A stretch of DNA of 64,000 bases from Nocardioides jejuensis (GTDB lineage Bacteria > Actinomycetota > Actinomycetes > Propionibacteriales > Nocardioidaceae): positions 1 to 64,000 of the forward strand of contig NZ_SJZJ01000016.1 in assembly GCF_004337475.1 (NCBI RefSeq), in the 5' to 3' direction. The notes under the pieces are model-generated. The model had not been told where the DNA came from, made no database searches, and saw nothing but the letters and a program-made list of their open reading frames with translations. Below, piece by piece: positions 28,610-38,145 of this stretch (within the stretch, counting starts at the first letter, position 1; each line of letters begins with the position of its first letter). Position numbers and translations under genes: made by a program.

Positions 28610-28867
28610 ATGCGGACACTTCCGGAGGACAGCGACTTCTACGCCGGCATCGCGCGGCAGGTCGGCGAGCAGCGCACCCTGCGGGGCCTGTCCCAGCGCG
28701 AGCTCGCCGAGCTCTGCGGCACCACCCAGTCCGCCATCGCACGCCTCGAGTCCGGGGTCCGGCCGCCTCGGCTGGACACGTTGCTGCGCCTTGCTGCTGC
28801 CCTCGACTGCGAGCTGGAGGTCACCCTCCGCCCGCGCACCCGACCCCGCACCACCAGGAGGAACTGA
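28610..28867 (+). CDS. XRE-family transcriptional regulator (antitoxin-like)
   Basis: An 85-residue single-domain protein. Residues 14-70 form a Cro/C1 helix-turn-helix: QRTLRGLSQRELAELCGTTQ and SAIARLESGVRPPRLDTL. The short C-terminus ends in a basic tail, as in HigA/HipB-like antitoxins. ATG at 28610 is the start because the other ATG, 28574, is inside the operator. The next gene overlaps its stop (TGATG), so the pair is one unit; the partner is not a known toxin. Confidence 0.85.
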   Translation: MRTLPEDSDFYAGIARQVGEQRTLRGLSQRELAELCGTTQSAIARLESGVRPPRLDTLLRLAAALDCELEVTLRPRTRPRTTRRN

Positions 28868-29775
28868 TGAGCACCACGCGCCTCGACACGGACGAGATCG
28901 AGTCGACCCGGACCGAGAAGTTCCTCGCGGTCATCCTCACCCTCTTTCTGCTCGTCGGCAGCATCTGGCTCTACCTGAAGATCGGTGACTGGGTCGAGTC
29001 CGACGACCCGTACTCCTCGATGACGTCCCAGCAGCACGCCGTCGTGAAGACAGCGGACGACGCCGCAATCGCTGCGGACAACGCGATGCGGCAGCACGAG
29101 CTCGCGACCACCGCCCTCGACAAGGCGCGCGCCGACTACGACCTCGCCCTCCAGGCGGGCGACCCCATCACCGATCTCAAGCGCACCTACGAGCACGCCC
29201 AGGCGTCGTACGACGCCGCTGCCGCGACCGCGTCGTCAGCGCAGGCCCGCAACGAGGAGGCACAGGACGCCGCGAACCGCGTCTACGAGGAGGTCAACAA
29301 GAAGGCCGACCGGATCCACGACACCCGTGGCTGGATCACGGCCGGACTGCGCCTGCTGCTGGTCGGCGGATGGATCGCGGCATCGTTCGGCTTCGTCCGG
29401 CGGCTGCGCGACCGGGAGTCGCGCTACCTGCCGCTCGGCTTCGCGACCATCGCTGCCGGCGCGATCCTGAGCATCGTCTTCGCCGCCGACTACGTCTTCG
29501 ACTACATCAACCCGCTCGACCTGGGGCCGATCGTGATCGCCGCGTTCGGTGCGCTGGTGACGGTGCTGACCTTCGTCGCGGTGCAGCGGCGTCTCGTGGC
29601 GCGCATCCCGGGTCGGCGTACGCGCAAGGGCGAGTGCCCCTTCTGCGGCTACCCGGTACGCGACCACGGCCCGTACTGCGAGGGCTGCGGACGCGAGGTC
29701 ATCGCCTCGTGCGCATCGTGCGACGAGTCGCGACGCGTCGGGACGCCCCACTGCGCGAGCTGCGGAGCGAACTGA
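28867..29775 (+). CDS. Membrane protein with extracytoplasmic coiled coil and double zinc ribbon
   Basis: A 302-residue protein I cannot place in a named family. Helix 1 is about 18-37, then a charged, Ala-rich stretch (about 55-145) expected to be a coiled coil, then helices at about 155-173, 188-208 and 216-236. The C-terminus carries two treble CxxC pairs, CPFCGYPVRDHGPYCEGCG and CASC...CASCG, like zinc-ribbon modules. With four helices the ribbons and N-terminus face the same side, probably the cytoplasm. It is translationally coupled to the XRE gene. Confidence 0.7.
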   Translation: MSTTRLDTDEIESTRTEKFLAVILTLFLLVGSIWLYLKIGDWVESDDPYSSMTSQQHAVVKTADDAAIAADNAMRQHELATTALDKARADYDLALQAGDPITDLKRTYEHAQASYDAAAATASSAQARNEEAQDAANRVYEEVNKKADRIHDTRGWITAGLRLLLVGGWIAASFGFVRRLRDRESRYLPLGFATIAAGAILSIVFAADYVFDYINPLDLGPIVIAAFGALVTVLTFVAVQRRLVARIPGRRTRKGECPFCGYPVRDHGPYCEGCGREVIASCASCDESRRVGTPHCASCGAN

Positions 29776-29778
29776 ACC

Positions 29779-30414
29779 TCAGAGGGTGGCGATCCAGTTG
29801 CGCAGCAGCTGCGCACCGGCGTCGCCGGACTTCTCCGGGTGGAACTGGGTCGCCCACAGCGGACCATTCTCGACAGCGGCCACGAAGCGGTCGCCGCCGT
29901 GCTCGGCCCAGGTCACCAGCGGCGCCTTGGTGCGGTCATTGGTCTGGAGGGTCCAGTCGCGCACGCCGTAGGAGTGCACGAAGTAGAACCGCTCCCCCTC
30001 GACACCCGCGAAGAGCTGAGTGCCCTCCGGAGCCTCGACGGTGTTCCACCCCATGTGGGGTACGACGGGTGCCTGGATGCGCTCGACGACGCCGGGCCAC
30101 TCGTCGCAACCGTCGGTCTCGACGCCGTGCTCCACGCCGCGCGCGAAGAGGATCTGCATGCCGACGCAGATGCCGAGCACCGGACGGCCACCGGCCAGGC
30201 GGCGACCGATGATCCGGTCACCCTTGATCTCGCGCAGGCCCGCCATGCACGCGGCGTACGCGCCGACGCCGGGCACCAGCAGGCCGTCGGCCTCGAGCGC
30301 GGTGTCGAAGTCCGAGGTCAGCGTGACGTCGGCGCCGGCGCGCTCGACGGCGCGCACGGCAGAGCGCAGGTTTCCCGACCCGTAGTCGAGGACCGCGACG
30401 GAAGGCGTGCCCAT
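29779..30414 (-). CDS. hisH: Imidazole glycerol phosphate synthase glutaminase subunit
   Basis: A 211-residue class I glutamine amidotransferase supplying ammonia to HisF. Nucleophile Cys83 is in GICVGMQ and the His/Glu pair in FHPEKS. It is separated from its partner hisF by 2.8 kb holding four inserted genes. It starts 2 bases after the hisB stop and is the last gene of hisD-hisC-hisB-hisH. Confidence 0.97.
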   Translation of the reverse strand: MGTPSVAVLDYGSGNLRSAVRAVERAGADVTLTSDFDTALEADGLLVPGVGAYAACMAGLREIKGDRIIGRRLAGGRPVLGICVGMQILFARGVEHGVETDGCDEWPGVVERIQAPVVPHMGWNTVEAPEGTQLFAGVEGERFYFVHSYGVRDWTLQTNDRTKAPLVTWAEHGGDRFVAAVENGPLWATQFHPEKSGDAGAQLLRNWIATL

Positions 30415-30416
30415 CC

Positions 30417-31019
30417 TCAGATGACGCCCTTGGTCGAGGGGATGCCGGTCTCGCGCGGGTCCAGCGCGATCGCGTCGCGGAAGGCGCGCGCGAAGGCCTT
30501 GAACTGCGTCTCGACCAGGTGGTGCGGGTCGCGACCGGCGAGCACGCGGACGTGCAGCGCGATCTGCGCCTGGAACGCGATCGTCTCGAAGACGTGCCGG
30601 GTCAGCGAGCCGACGTAGCCGTCGTTGCCGATCTGCACGTAGATCTGGCCCTCGGGCTCACCCGTGCACACGCAGTAGGGACGACCCGAGATGTCGACGA
30701 CGGCCTGGACGAGCGCCTCGTCGAGCGGGACGGTCGCGTCGCCGAAGCGGCGCGTGCCCTTCTTGTCGCCCATCGCCTCGGCCAGCGCCTGGCCGAGCAC
30801 GATCGCGGTGTCCTCGACGGTGTGGTGGGCGTCGATGTGCGTGTCGCCGACGGTGTGGACGACGAGGTCGACGAGCGAGTGCCGCGCGAACGAGTTGAGC
30901 ATGTGGTCGTAGAAGCCCACACCCGTGGCGATGGACGCCTTGCCCGTGCCGTCGAGGTTGACCTCGACGTGGACCTTGGACTCCTTGGTCTCACGGGTGA
31001 TGGTGGCGGTGCGGCTCAT
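30417..31019 (-). CDS. hisB: Imidazoleglycerol-phosphate dehydratase
   Basis: A 200-residue monofunctional dehydratase, without the phosphatase domain of enteric HisB. Metal-binding His clusters are seen in [19 protein letters not shown] and HHLVET. The ATG overlaps the hisC stop as ATGA. Confidence 0.97.
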   Translation of the reverse strand: MSRTATITRETKESKVHVEVNLDGTGKASIATGVGFYDHMLNSFARHSLVDLVVHTVGDTHIDAHHTVEDTAIVLGQALAEAMGDKKGTRRFGDATVPLDEALVQAVVDISGRPYCVCTGEPEGQIYVQIGNDGYVGSLTRHVFETIAFQAQIALHVRVLAGRDPHHLVETQFKAFARAFRDAIALDPRETGIPSTKGVI

Positions 31020-32110
31020 GCCTGCTCCTTCATGACCTCGGTCAGTGCGTTCTTGAAAGCGTTCATCTCGTCAGCGGTGCCGATCGACACGCGCAGCCAG
31101 CCGTCCGGCCCGGTCTCCCGGATCAGGACGCCACGGTCCAGCAGACCCTGCCAGACCGCATGACGATCCGCGAAGGTGCCGAACAGGGCGAAGTTCGCAT
31201 CGCTGTCCGCGACCTGCAACCCCTTTTCGCGCAGCCACCCTACGGTTTCGTCGCGCTCCTTGCGGAGCTCGTCGACCTTGCCCAGCAGCTCGTCGGCGTG
31301 GCGCAGGGCCGCCAGCGCGGTCGCCTGGGTGACCGTCGAGAGGTGGTACGGCAGGCGAACGACGCGGATCGCGTCGAGGATCGCCGGGTCCGCGGCCAGG
31401 TAGCCCAGGCGCAGGCCAGCACCGGCGAACGCCTTCGACATGGTGCGCGAGACCACCAGGTTGCGGTGCGTGGGCAGCAGCTCGAGCGCGCTCGGGGTGC
31501 CCTCGCGACGGAACTCGCCGTACGCCTCGTCGACGACCAGGAGACCCTCGTCGCCCAGCGCCTCGCAGAGCACCGAGATGGCGTCGTGCGGCAGCGCGGT
31601 GCCCGTCGGGTTGTTGGGGCTGGGCAGGAGGACGACGTGCGGGCGCTCGGCCTCGATCAGCCCCAGGGCCGCATCGATGTCGAGCGCGAAGTCCTCACGA
31701 CGCTTGCCGGCCACCCAGGTGGTGTGGGTGTCGCGGGCGTACTCCGGATACATGGAGTACGTCGGCGCGAAGCTGATCGCCGTACGACCCGGGCCGCCGA
31801 AGGCCTGCAGCAGCTGCAGCATGACCTCGTTGGAGCCGTTGGCCGCCCAGATGTTGTCAGCCGTCAGGCCCACGCCACCGTCGGTGTTGAGGTATGCCGC
31901 CAGGCCCTCGCGCAGCGCGCTGAACTCGCGGTCCGGGTAGCGGTTGAGGTCGCGCGCGGCCTCGCACACGGCGGCAGCGATGTCGTCGAGGCATGCCTCG
32001 GACGGGCCGTAGGGGTTCTCGTTGACGTTGAGCTGCACGGGGACGTCGAGCTGCGGCGCGCCGTACGGCTCGATGCCAGCCAGCTCGGGCCGGATCGGGG
32101 GAAAGCTCAT
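31016..32110 (-). CDS. hisC: Histidinol-phosphate aminotransferase
   Basis: A 364-residue fold-type I PLP enzyme making histidinol phosphate. The PLP lysine is in [26 protein letters not shown] is the N-terminal substrate segment, and SPNNPTG the PLP-ring contact. The ATG at 32110 overlaps the hisD stop (ATGA). Downstream, ATGA joins it to hisB. Confidence 0.96.
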   Translation of the reverse strand: MSFPPIRPELAGIEPYGAPQLDVPVQLNVNENPYGPSEACLDDIAAAVCEAARDLNRYPDREFSALREGLAAYLNTDGGVGLTADNIWAANGSNEVMLQLLQAFGGPGRTAISFAPTYSMYPEYARDTHTTWVAGKRREDFALDIDAALGLIEAERPHVVLLPSPNNPTGTALPHDAISVLCEALGDEGLLVVDEAYGEFRREGTPSALELLPTHRNLVVSRTMSKAFAGAGLRLGYLAADPAILDAIRVVRLPYHLSTVTQATALAALRHADELLGKVDELRKERDETVGWLREKGLQVADSDANFALFGTFADRHAVWQGLLDRGVLIRETGPDGWLRVSIGTADEMNAFKNALTEVMKEQA

Positions 32111-33414
32111 GCCTGCTCCTCCGCAAACCGGACCCGCACCGCCGCGGCGTGGCCCGGCAGGTCCTCGGCCTCGGCGAGGGTGACGACGTGGTCGGCGACC
32201 TCGGCCAGCGCGGCGCGACTGTAGTCGATCACGTGCACGGCCTTGAGGAAGGAGCGCACGGACAGGCCGGAGCTGTGGCAGGCACAGGCAGCTGTCGGGA
32301 GGACGTGGTTGGAGCCCGCGCAGTAGTCGCCGAGCGAGACCGGGGCGTGGTTGCCGACAAAGATCGCGCCGGCGTTGGACACCCGGGCAGCGAGCTCGGC
32401 GGCGCCCTCGGTCTGGATCTCGAGGTGCTCCGCGGCGTACGCGTCGACGACGGCGAGGCCCTGCTCGAGGTCGTCGACCAGCACGATCGCGGACTGCACG
32501 CCGCCCAGCGCGGTGATGATCCGCTCCTGGTGCTTGGTGGCAGCGACCTGCGTCTCCAGCTCCGCCTCGACGGCGGCCGCCAGCGCCTCGCTCGGCGTCA
32601 CCAGCACGGAGGACGCCAGCGGGTCGTGCTCGGCCTGCGAGATCAGGTCCGCTGCGACGTACGACGGCACGGCCGTGTCGTCGGCGAGCACGGCGATCTC
32701 GGTCGGACCGGCTTCGGAGTCGATGCCGACCTGGCCCTTGAGCAGGCGCTTGGCGGAGACGACGTAGATGTTGCCGGGCCCGGTGACGAGGTCGACCTTG
32801 CGGCACTCCCCCGCGCCGTAGGCGTACATGGCGATCGCCTGGGCACCGCCGACGGCGTAGACCTCGTCGACGCCGAGCAGCGCGCACGCCGCCATGATCG
32901 AGGGGTGCGGCAGTCCGCCGAACTCCTTCTGCGGCGTCGACGTCAGCGCGATCGACTTCACGCCCGCGACCTGGGCCGGGACGACGTTCATGACGACGCT
33001 GGAGATCAGCGGCGCGAGGCCGCCGGGCACGTAGAGCCCGACGCGGTTGACCGGCACCAGACGGTGCGTGACGGTGGCGCCTTCGCCGAGCGACGTCGTG
33101 ACGTCGTGCTCGATCTCCGCCTCGCAGGTGATGCGCAGGCGACGGATCGACTCCTCGAGGCCGGCGCGGACAGCGGGGTCGAGGTTGACCAGCGCCTCCT
33201 GCAGCGTCTCCACGGGCACGCGCACGTCCGTCTGCTCGACACCGTCGAACTTCGCGGAGTACTCCACGATGGCCGCGACGCCACGGTCGCGCACGTCGTC
33301 GCAGATGGGGCGCACGATCTCGAGGGCATGCTCGACGTCGAACGCCGCGCGCGGAACGGCGCTGCGGTAGTCGGCGGTCGCGGGCGTGCCACGGAGGTCG
33401 ATGCGGCGGATCAT
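32107..33414 (-). CDS. hisD: Histidinol dehydrogenase
   Basis: A 435-residue zinc enzyme for the last two oxidations to histidine. Family marks include VYVPGG, AGANHVLPTA-like [18 protein letters not shown] and [13 protein letters not shown]. It is the first gene of the his operon. Its ATG at 33414 follows a TAGACT box by six bases and is only 23 bases from the divergent LON-domain gene. Confidence 0.97.
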   Translation of the reverse strand: MIRRIDLRGTPATADYRSAVPRAAFDVEHALEIVRPICDDVRDRGVAAIVEYSAKFDGVEQTDVRVPVETLQEALVNLDPAVRAGLEESIRRLRITCEAEIEHDVTTSLGEGATVTHRLVPVNRVGLYVPGGLAPLISSVVMNVVPAQVAGVKSIALTSTPQKEFGGLPHPSIMAACALLGVDEVYAVGGAQAIAMYAYGAGECRKVDLVTGPGNIYVVSAKRLLKGQVGIDSEAGPTEIAVLADDTAVPSYVAADLISQAEHDPLASSVLVTPSEALAAAVEAELETQVAATKHQERIITALGGVQSAIVLVDDLEQGLAVVDAYAAEHLEIQTEGAAELAARVSNAGAIFVGNHAPVSLGDYCAGSNHVLPTAACACHSSGLSVRSFLKAVHVIDYSRAALAEVADHVVTLAEAEDLPGHAAAVRVRFAEEQA

Positions 33415-33420
33415 GCCCTC

Positions 33421-33430
33421 AGTCTAGGGT
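33421..33430. promoter_or_regulatory. Overlapping divergent -10 boxes of hisD and the LON-domain gene
   Basis: AGTCTAGGGT carries TAGGGT on the plus strand (33425-33430, seven bases before ATG 33438) and TAGACT on the minus strand (33426-33421, six bases before ATG 33414). The two boxes share the central TA. Both genes would make leaderless mRNAs from one 10-base core, so polymerase cannot occupy both at once. Confidence 0.6.
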
Positions 33431-33437
33431 CTGGGAC

Positions 33438-34112
33438 ATGTCCCGGACGCTGCCGTTGTTCCCGCTGAACACCGTGGTCTTCCCGGGCATGACCGTGCCG
33501 CTGCACATCTTCGAGGAGCGCTACCGGGCGCTGGTCCGCGAGCTGCTCGAGGTGCGTGATCCCGCGCAACGGGTCTTCGGCACCGTCGCCATCCGCGAGG
33601 GCTTCGAGGTGGGCGAGTCCCACGGGGCTCAGTCGCTCTTCCGCGTGGGCTGCGTGCTCCAGCTGACCGAGGTCGAGAGCAACGACGACGGGAGCTTCGA
33701 CGTCGTCGCCGTCGGCCGTGGGCGCCTCCGCCTTTCCAGCATCGTCACCGACCGTCCGTACCCCGCAGGCGAGGTGGAGCTCCTCGGCGACGACCACGAC
33801 GACGTGGTGGCGCCCGAGCTGGTCGAGCGGGCCCGCAGCCTCTTCGAGCGCTACCGCGTGCAGCTCTCGCACCTGCACGGCGAGGAGGTGCTGACGGGAT
33901 CGCTCCCCCGCGACCCGGCGTACCTCTCGTGGACGCTCGCGGCCACCACGCTGCTCCCCATGCCGGACCGGCAGTCGCTGCTCGAGGCGGACGACACCCA
34001 CCTGCGTCTCGCGATGATCACCCGCTTGCTCCGCGACGAGATGCGCGCGATGGATGTCGTGCCGTCGCTGCCGGCGGTCGACGTCGCGCGCACCGGCTGG
34101 TCGCCCAACTAG
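33438..34112 (+). CDS. LON substrate-binding domain protein
   Basis: A 224-residue protein made of the N-terminal LON domain alone (LPLFPLNTVVFPGMTVPLHIFE, then a helical C-terminal half). It has no ATPase or protease domain, as in other stand-alone members. The role is unknown; substrate recruitment or a regulator is guessed for the family. It stands alone on the plus strand, divergent from hisD. Confidence 0.9.
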   Translation: MSRTLPLFPLNTVVFPGMTVPLHIFEERYRALVRELLEVRDPAQRVFGTVAIREGFEVGESHGAQSLFRVGCVLQLTEVESNDDGSFDVVAVGRGRLRLSSIVTDRPYPAGEVELLGDDHDDVVAPELVERARSLFERYRVQLSHLHGEEVLTGSLPRDPAYLSWTLAATTLLPMPDRQSLLEADDTHLRLAMITRLLRDEMRAMDVVPSLPAVDVARTGWSPN

Positions 34113-34123
34113 TCCGCGCTCCG

Positions 34124-35920
34124 CTAGTCGGTCGTCAGTCGGGCCTTCGTCCGGTCCTCGCCGTCGACGCGCGAGAACGTCACCCCGAGCGCGTCCAGCG
34201 GCGCGGCGGAGGCACGGTCGTGCTTGCCGACCACGCGGGCCAGCCAGCCGTCCGCGTCGAAGTTGACGAAGAGCGCACCCGAGGCGTCCTTGGCGTCCGG
34301 GAGCAGCTTCGCGTACGTCGACGACCCGGCCAGGCCCTTGCCGGCCAGGACCGAGCTGACGAAGTCGCGGTCCACGCCGACCACGACCTTGTCGCCGTCC
34401 GCCTTCCAGACGAGGTGACCCACCGCCCCAGCGGAGATCTTGGTCAGCGCAGCCTCGATCCGGGTCGCGTCACCGTGGAGAACGGCTGCGATCGGCACGG
34501 AACCCCCGGCCTGGTCGTCGGTCGGGAAGTCGGTCCCGGCCACGAGGGTCACGCCGGTGCCACCGAGGGTCTTCACGTCCTCCGGGAACGCGAGCCCCGT
34601 CTCCTTCTCGAAAGAGCGCTCCATCTCTGCCTGGGACTCCTCCATCGGTCCGCCCATGCCGGTGAACGACGCCATCACCGTCTCGGTCCAGTCGGGCGCG
34701 AGGGTCGCGGCGTACGCGCCGGCCAGGTCGGACGGGACATCGGAGAGCAGCCGGTCGGCTCCCGTGCCCGCCGTCAGGTCGCCCCCTGCATCGATGTGGT
34801 CGGCGACCATGGTGAGCTGCAGCGCGTCGTCCTCGAACCGGAGGGAGCCACCGAGGCCGTCGAAGCTGCGGAGCGCGTCGAGCAGCTCCTTCGAGACCTT
34901 CGGGCCGACGACCTCACCCTCGAAGTCACCCTCGAAGTCGTCGCCGGACTTCGAAGACGCCGTGCCGATCCGGTCGGGCTCGGGGGCCGGGAAGCGCTTC
35001 GCGAAGAACGCCTGCTGCTCCTCGGGCGTCATCGTCCGGAGCTTCTTCTCCTCGGCCTTGGTGAGGGGCTTCATCTCGAAGTCGCCCTCGTCGACACGGT
35101 GAGACTCCTGTGCGTTCATCTCCATGGCAGGCGGGGCCACCATGCCCATCAGCATCAGGGGCGAGACCCCGAACACCGGCGACATCGCCCCCGTCCCGCC
35201 AACCACCGCCGGGACGATGAACGCCGCCTCCGGAGACTTCTCCGCCCAGGTGGCGGCCGCGTCGCCGGCCTCCGGGCCCGCGTACAGGGTGACCAGGCCG
35301 GTGCCGCCAGCCTTTCCGGTCCAGGTCTTGAACGACGAGGAGTCGGCGAGCGAGGACGTCGCCGCGTCGGCGAGCACCTTCTTCGCCGCGGCATCCGTCG
35401 AGGCGAGCACCGCCCAGGAGCCCTCGACGGCGTGGCCCTTGAGCCCACCGATGCAGTCGCTCAGCGCGTCCAGGCCCTTGTCGAGGCCCTCGTGACCGTC
35501 GACCTCGAGGACCACGACGGGCGTCGGATGCGCAGCGTCCAGGAGGGCGACGGCCATGCGGTCACCGATCCAGCCCTCGACGGCCGGCCACTGCTTCGTG
35601 CACGGGCCGTCGTCGGTGATCAGGTCGAACGCCGCGCGGCGCAGGTCATCGGAGCCCGAACCCGGACGGGCCTCGGCGGGGAACTTCCGCATGAAGCGCA
35701 CCGCGTCGATCTTCTGACCACCGGAGGGGTCCACATCGATCGCCGCGTACGCCAGCGTCCCGGCCGGGAGCGCCTCTGCCGGCTGCGGTCCCGTCGACAG
35801 AAACGAGGCCAGCCAGACGCCTCCTCCAGCCAGACCACCCACCGACAGGACGCCCGCGACGACCGCGGCGACTCCCTTGGTCCGGCGACGCGGCTGAAGG
35901 TCCGACTCTGCAAGCATCAT
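34124..35920 (-). CDS. DUF3352-type protein, paralog A
   Basis: A 598-residue protein: basic cytoplasmic head, one membrane helix (about 19-39), then a long extracytoplasmic part starting LPAGTLAYAAIDVDPSGGQK, the mark of DUF3352. It has an acidic repeat DFEGDFEGE near residue 330. The function is unknown. It is a clear paralog of the gene 115 bases upstream: both share the AYAAIDVDPSG/GYVAIDMSPNG opening and the C-terminal FVNFDADGWLARV/FLNFDAKNWLDDL block. TAGCCT six bases before the ATG suggests a leaderless mRNA. Confidence 0.8.
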   Translation of the reverse strand: MMLAESDLQPRRRTKGVAAVVAGVLSVGGLAGGGVWLASFLSTGPQPAEALPAGTLAYAAIDVDPSGGQKIDAVRFMRKFPAEARPGSGSDDLRRAAFDLITDDGPCTKQWPAVEGWIGDRMAVALLDAAHPTPVVVLEVDGHEGLDKGLDALSDCIGGLKGHAVEGSWAVLASTDAAAKKVLADAATSSLADSSSFKTWTGKAGGTGLVTLYAGPEAGDAAATWAEKSPEAAFIVPAVVGGTGAMSPVFGVSPLMLMGMVAPPAMEMNAQESHRVDEGDFEMKPLTKAEEKKLRTMTPEEQQAFFAKRFPAPEPDRIGTASSKSGDDFEGDFEGEVVGPKVSKELLDALRSFDGLGGSLRFEDDALQLTMVADHIDAGGDLTAGTGADRLLSDVPSDLAGAYAATLAPDWTETVMASFTGMGGPMEESQAEMERSFEKETGLAFPEDVKTLGGTGVTLVAGTDFPTDDQAGGSVPIAAVLHGDATRIEAALTKISAGAVGHLVWKADGDKVVVGVDRDFVSSVLAGKGLAGSSTYAKLLPDAKDASGALFVNFDADGWLARVVGKHDRASAAPLDALGVTFSRVDGEDRTKARLTTD

Positions 35921-35926
35921 GGACGG

Positions 35927-35932
35927 AGGCTA
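35927..35932 (-). promoter_or_regulatory. -10 box of DUF3352 paralog A, leaderless
   Basis: TAGCCT (minus strand, 35932 to 35927) ends six bases before the ATG at 35920. Confidence 0.5.
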
Positions 35933-35975
35933 GTGGCCGGCGCGCCGATGCCGCAGTTCTTTGCCGGGACGCAGA

Positions 35976-36013
35976 ACGCCGGGTGGTCGCCCGTCAGGGC
36001 AACCACCCGGCGT
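35976..36013 (-). terminator. Terminator after DUF3352 paralog B
   Basis: Arms 35976-35992 (ACGCCGGGTGGTCGCCC) and 35997-36013 form a 17-bp stem with one mismatch and loop GTCA. It lies 21 bases after the stop of paralog B, so paralog A needs its own promoter. Confidence 0.75.
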
Positions 36014-36034
36014 CCCGGTCAGTCGATCAGTGCA

Positions 36035-37591
36035 TCAGTCGGTGGCGACCTTGATCAGCACGTGGGCCTCGTCGCCGTCCTTCCACGACGAGACGCCGAT
36101 GCCACTCAACGGCTCGACGTTGTCGCGGATGTCCTTCGGGGCGTCGAAGTCCTTGAACAGGTCGTCCAGCCAGTTCTTGGCGTCGAAGTTCAGGAAGAAG
36201 CTGTTGGCCGAGTCGCCCGCATTCGGCACGAGCTTCTTGAACGCCTCCGAGTCGCCGAGGCCGTGCTCGTCAGCGAGCGTGTCGGCGTACTTGGGGCTGA
36301 TGCTGACGATCTCGTAGTCGCCGCTCTTCTTGCTCACGATGAAGCCGTTGGGCATGCCCTGCTTGCCGAACGTGTCGCGGACCTTCTCCAGGACCTTCTC
36401 GATCTTGTCGGGGTCGCCCTTGATCTTGATGCCCACGGGGATACCGGTCAGGTCCATCCGCTTGAACGCGTCGCTGCTCAGATCGGAGTCGACCGAGACC
36501 GTGAGCCCCTCGCCGAGCAGCGTCTCGATGTCGTCGAAGCTCAGCCCGGTCTCCTGGGTGAGCATCTCCTCGGCCTGCTTCAGGCTCATGCCGGCCTCGT
36601 CCTCGAGCATCGGGCCGTAGGCCTTCTCGATCTTCGCGCGCCAGCCGTCGGGCAGGCCGACAGCGAACGCCGCCACCGTCGACTTCGGCAGGGACTCGAC
36701 GATGTCACCCGACGTGGCGACGTCAGCCTGTGCCTTGCTCGCGGCCTCGATCTCAAGACCCCCGTCGCGGAACCGCCCGACCAGGCCCGCACCCTCGAAC
36801 TTCTTCGCCTCGTCGGTGGCGGCGTCGGGAAGCTTCACGCCCGAGTCGGCCTCGAAGAAGTCAAGGACCCGCTGATAGCCGAGCGGCGAGCCGTAGGCGG
36901 TCACGATGCCCGGATCACCTGCGGCGTCAGTCCAGGTGGAGTAGTTGTCGTCGTCGGCGAGGGACGCCTTCGCCGCGGACTTCACCGCAGCCTCGGCCTT
37001 GCCCTCACCCTGCGCCAGGACGAGCCAGTCACCGGAGAACGCCGTCGAGGTCGGCTTCTCGGTCGAATCGATGTCCTTGTCGAAGCACTTCACGATGGAC
37101 GGCACGGCCGCCTTCGCCTTGGCGTGATCGGTCGTCTGGACGACGATCACCGGCGTCGGGTCTTCACCCTTGCCCGCGTCGAGGGCAGCGACAGCGAGGC
37201 GGTCACCAAGCCACGGCTTGACGTCCTTGTCGTAGTCGTCGAGGCCTGCGCAGCCGGCTCCGTCGCCCTTGATCTTGTCGAAGATCTCCTTGCGGATGTC
37301 GTCCTTGCCACCGAGCTTGATCTCGTCGGCGATCCCCGGGAACTTCTTCAGGGTCGTCCGGGCTGCCAGGAGCTGCTCACCGTTGGGGCTCATGTCGATC
37401 GCCACGTAGCCGAGCAGGCCCTTGGCCGGCAGTGCCTGCGCGGGCTGGTCGCCCTGGCCGTAGAAGACCTTGTAGCCCCACACACCACCACCGACGGCAG
37501 CAACGGCGAGCACGGCGCCACCGACACCGAGGGCAAGGCCCTTGCGGCTGGACGGCGGCGGAGTCGGAGTCGGAGTCGACGTGTCGGTCAT
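36035..37591 (-). CDS. DUF3352-type protein, paralog B
   Basis: A 518-residue protein with a Thr/Pro-rich cytoplasmic head, one membrane helix (about 18-40) and a large outer domain starting LPAKGLLGYVAIDMSPNGEQ. ATG at 37591 is chosen over GTG 37621: GAGG is seven bases before it, and a TAATCT -10 box at 37630-37625 would put the transcript start near or past the GTG. The function is unknown. It is ended by a strong hairpin. Confidence 0.8.
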   Translation of the reverse strand: MTDTSTPTPTPPPSSRKGLALGVGGAVLAVAAVGGGVWGYKVFYGQGDQPAQALPAKGLLGYVAIDMSPNGEQLLAARTTLKKFPGIADEIKLGGKDDIRKEIFDKIKGDGAGCAGLDDYDKDVKPWLGDRLAVAALDAGKGEDPTPVIVVQTTDHAKAKAAVPSIVKCFDKDIDSTEKPTSTAFSGDWLVLAQGEGKAEAAVKSAAKASLADDDNYSTWTDAAGDPGIVTAYGSPLGYQRVLDFFEADSGVKLPDAATDEAKKFEGAGLVGRFRDGGLEIEAASKAQADVATSGDIVESLPKSTVAAFAVGLPDGWRAKIEKAYGPMLEDEAGMSLKQAEEMLTQETGLSFDDIETLLGEGLTVSVDSDLSSDAFKRMDLTGIPVGIKIKGDPDKIEKVLEKVRDTFGKQGMPNGFIVSKKSGDYEIVSISPKYADTLADEHGLGDSEAFKKLVPNAGDSANSFFLNFDAKNWLDDLFKDFDAPKDIRDNVEPLSGIGVSSWKDGDEAHVLIKVATD

Positions 37592-37624
37592 GCGTGTCCT
37601 CGAATCAGTGGCGGAAGTCACTGG

Positions 37625-37630
37625 AGATTA
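37625..37630 (-). promoter_or_regulatory. -10 box of DUF3352 paralog B
   Basis: TAATCT (minus strand, 37630 to 37625) gives a leader of about 25 bases that contains GAGG before the ATG at 37591. Confidence 0.4.
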
Positions 37631-37638
37631 CAGACGAT

Positions 37639-38145
37639 TCACTCCGCGTGCAGGCGCTGTCCACCGTCATCGCCGTGGTCCTGCGAGAGCAGAACGCCGA
37701 GGCACCCGACCGCCGTCGCGAACGGCATCGCGCACCAGGCGGCGCCCGGCTGCACCCGTAGCGAGGCGCGGATCTCGGCCCCGTCCTTCGCGTGGCGGGC
37801 CAGCGCGAGCGCGCTCTCCGGACCCAGTAGCCACCCGGTCAGGAGCATCGCGGCGGAGCCGGCGAGGGCACCGAGCACGAGCGAGACCACCCCGACGAGA
37901 GGCCGCCGGCGGAAGAGCACGCTGCCGACAATGCCGACGACGAGACCGAGGACAGACGCGATGGCGACGTACAGGCCGGTCGAGCGGAACTCCGCATCAG
38001 GTGGGAAGAACGGGTGGTGCGCGTAGACCTGGCCGACAGGCGCGGGCTTCCACCATGCCCACCAGCCGACGCCGGCAACGGCACCGACGGCGGCGCATGC
38101 CAGGACGGTGAGGACGCCGAGGGCGACCGCGCGCTTACTGGGCAA
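37639..38145 (-). CDS. Hypothetical four-helix membrane protein downstream of dnaE
   Basis: A 168-residue protein with helices at about 6-32, 59-78, 83-106 and 141-157, with a Trp-rich segment GWWAWWKPAP after helix 1. I do not recognise the family with confidence. TTG at 38145 is taken as start; it overlaps the dnaE stop by 11 bases, while GTG at 38193 would overlap by 59. It is likely to be read through from dnaE. Confidence 0.65.
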   Translation of the reverse strand: MPSKRAVALGVLTVLACAAVGAVAGVGWWAWWKPAPVGQVYAHHPFFPPDAEFRSTGLYVAIASVLGLVVGIVGSVLFRRRPLVGVVSLVLGALAGSAAMLLTGWLLGPESALALARHAKDGAEIRASLRVQPGAAWCAMPFATAVGCLGVLLSQDHGDDGGQRLHAE

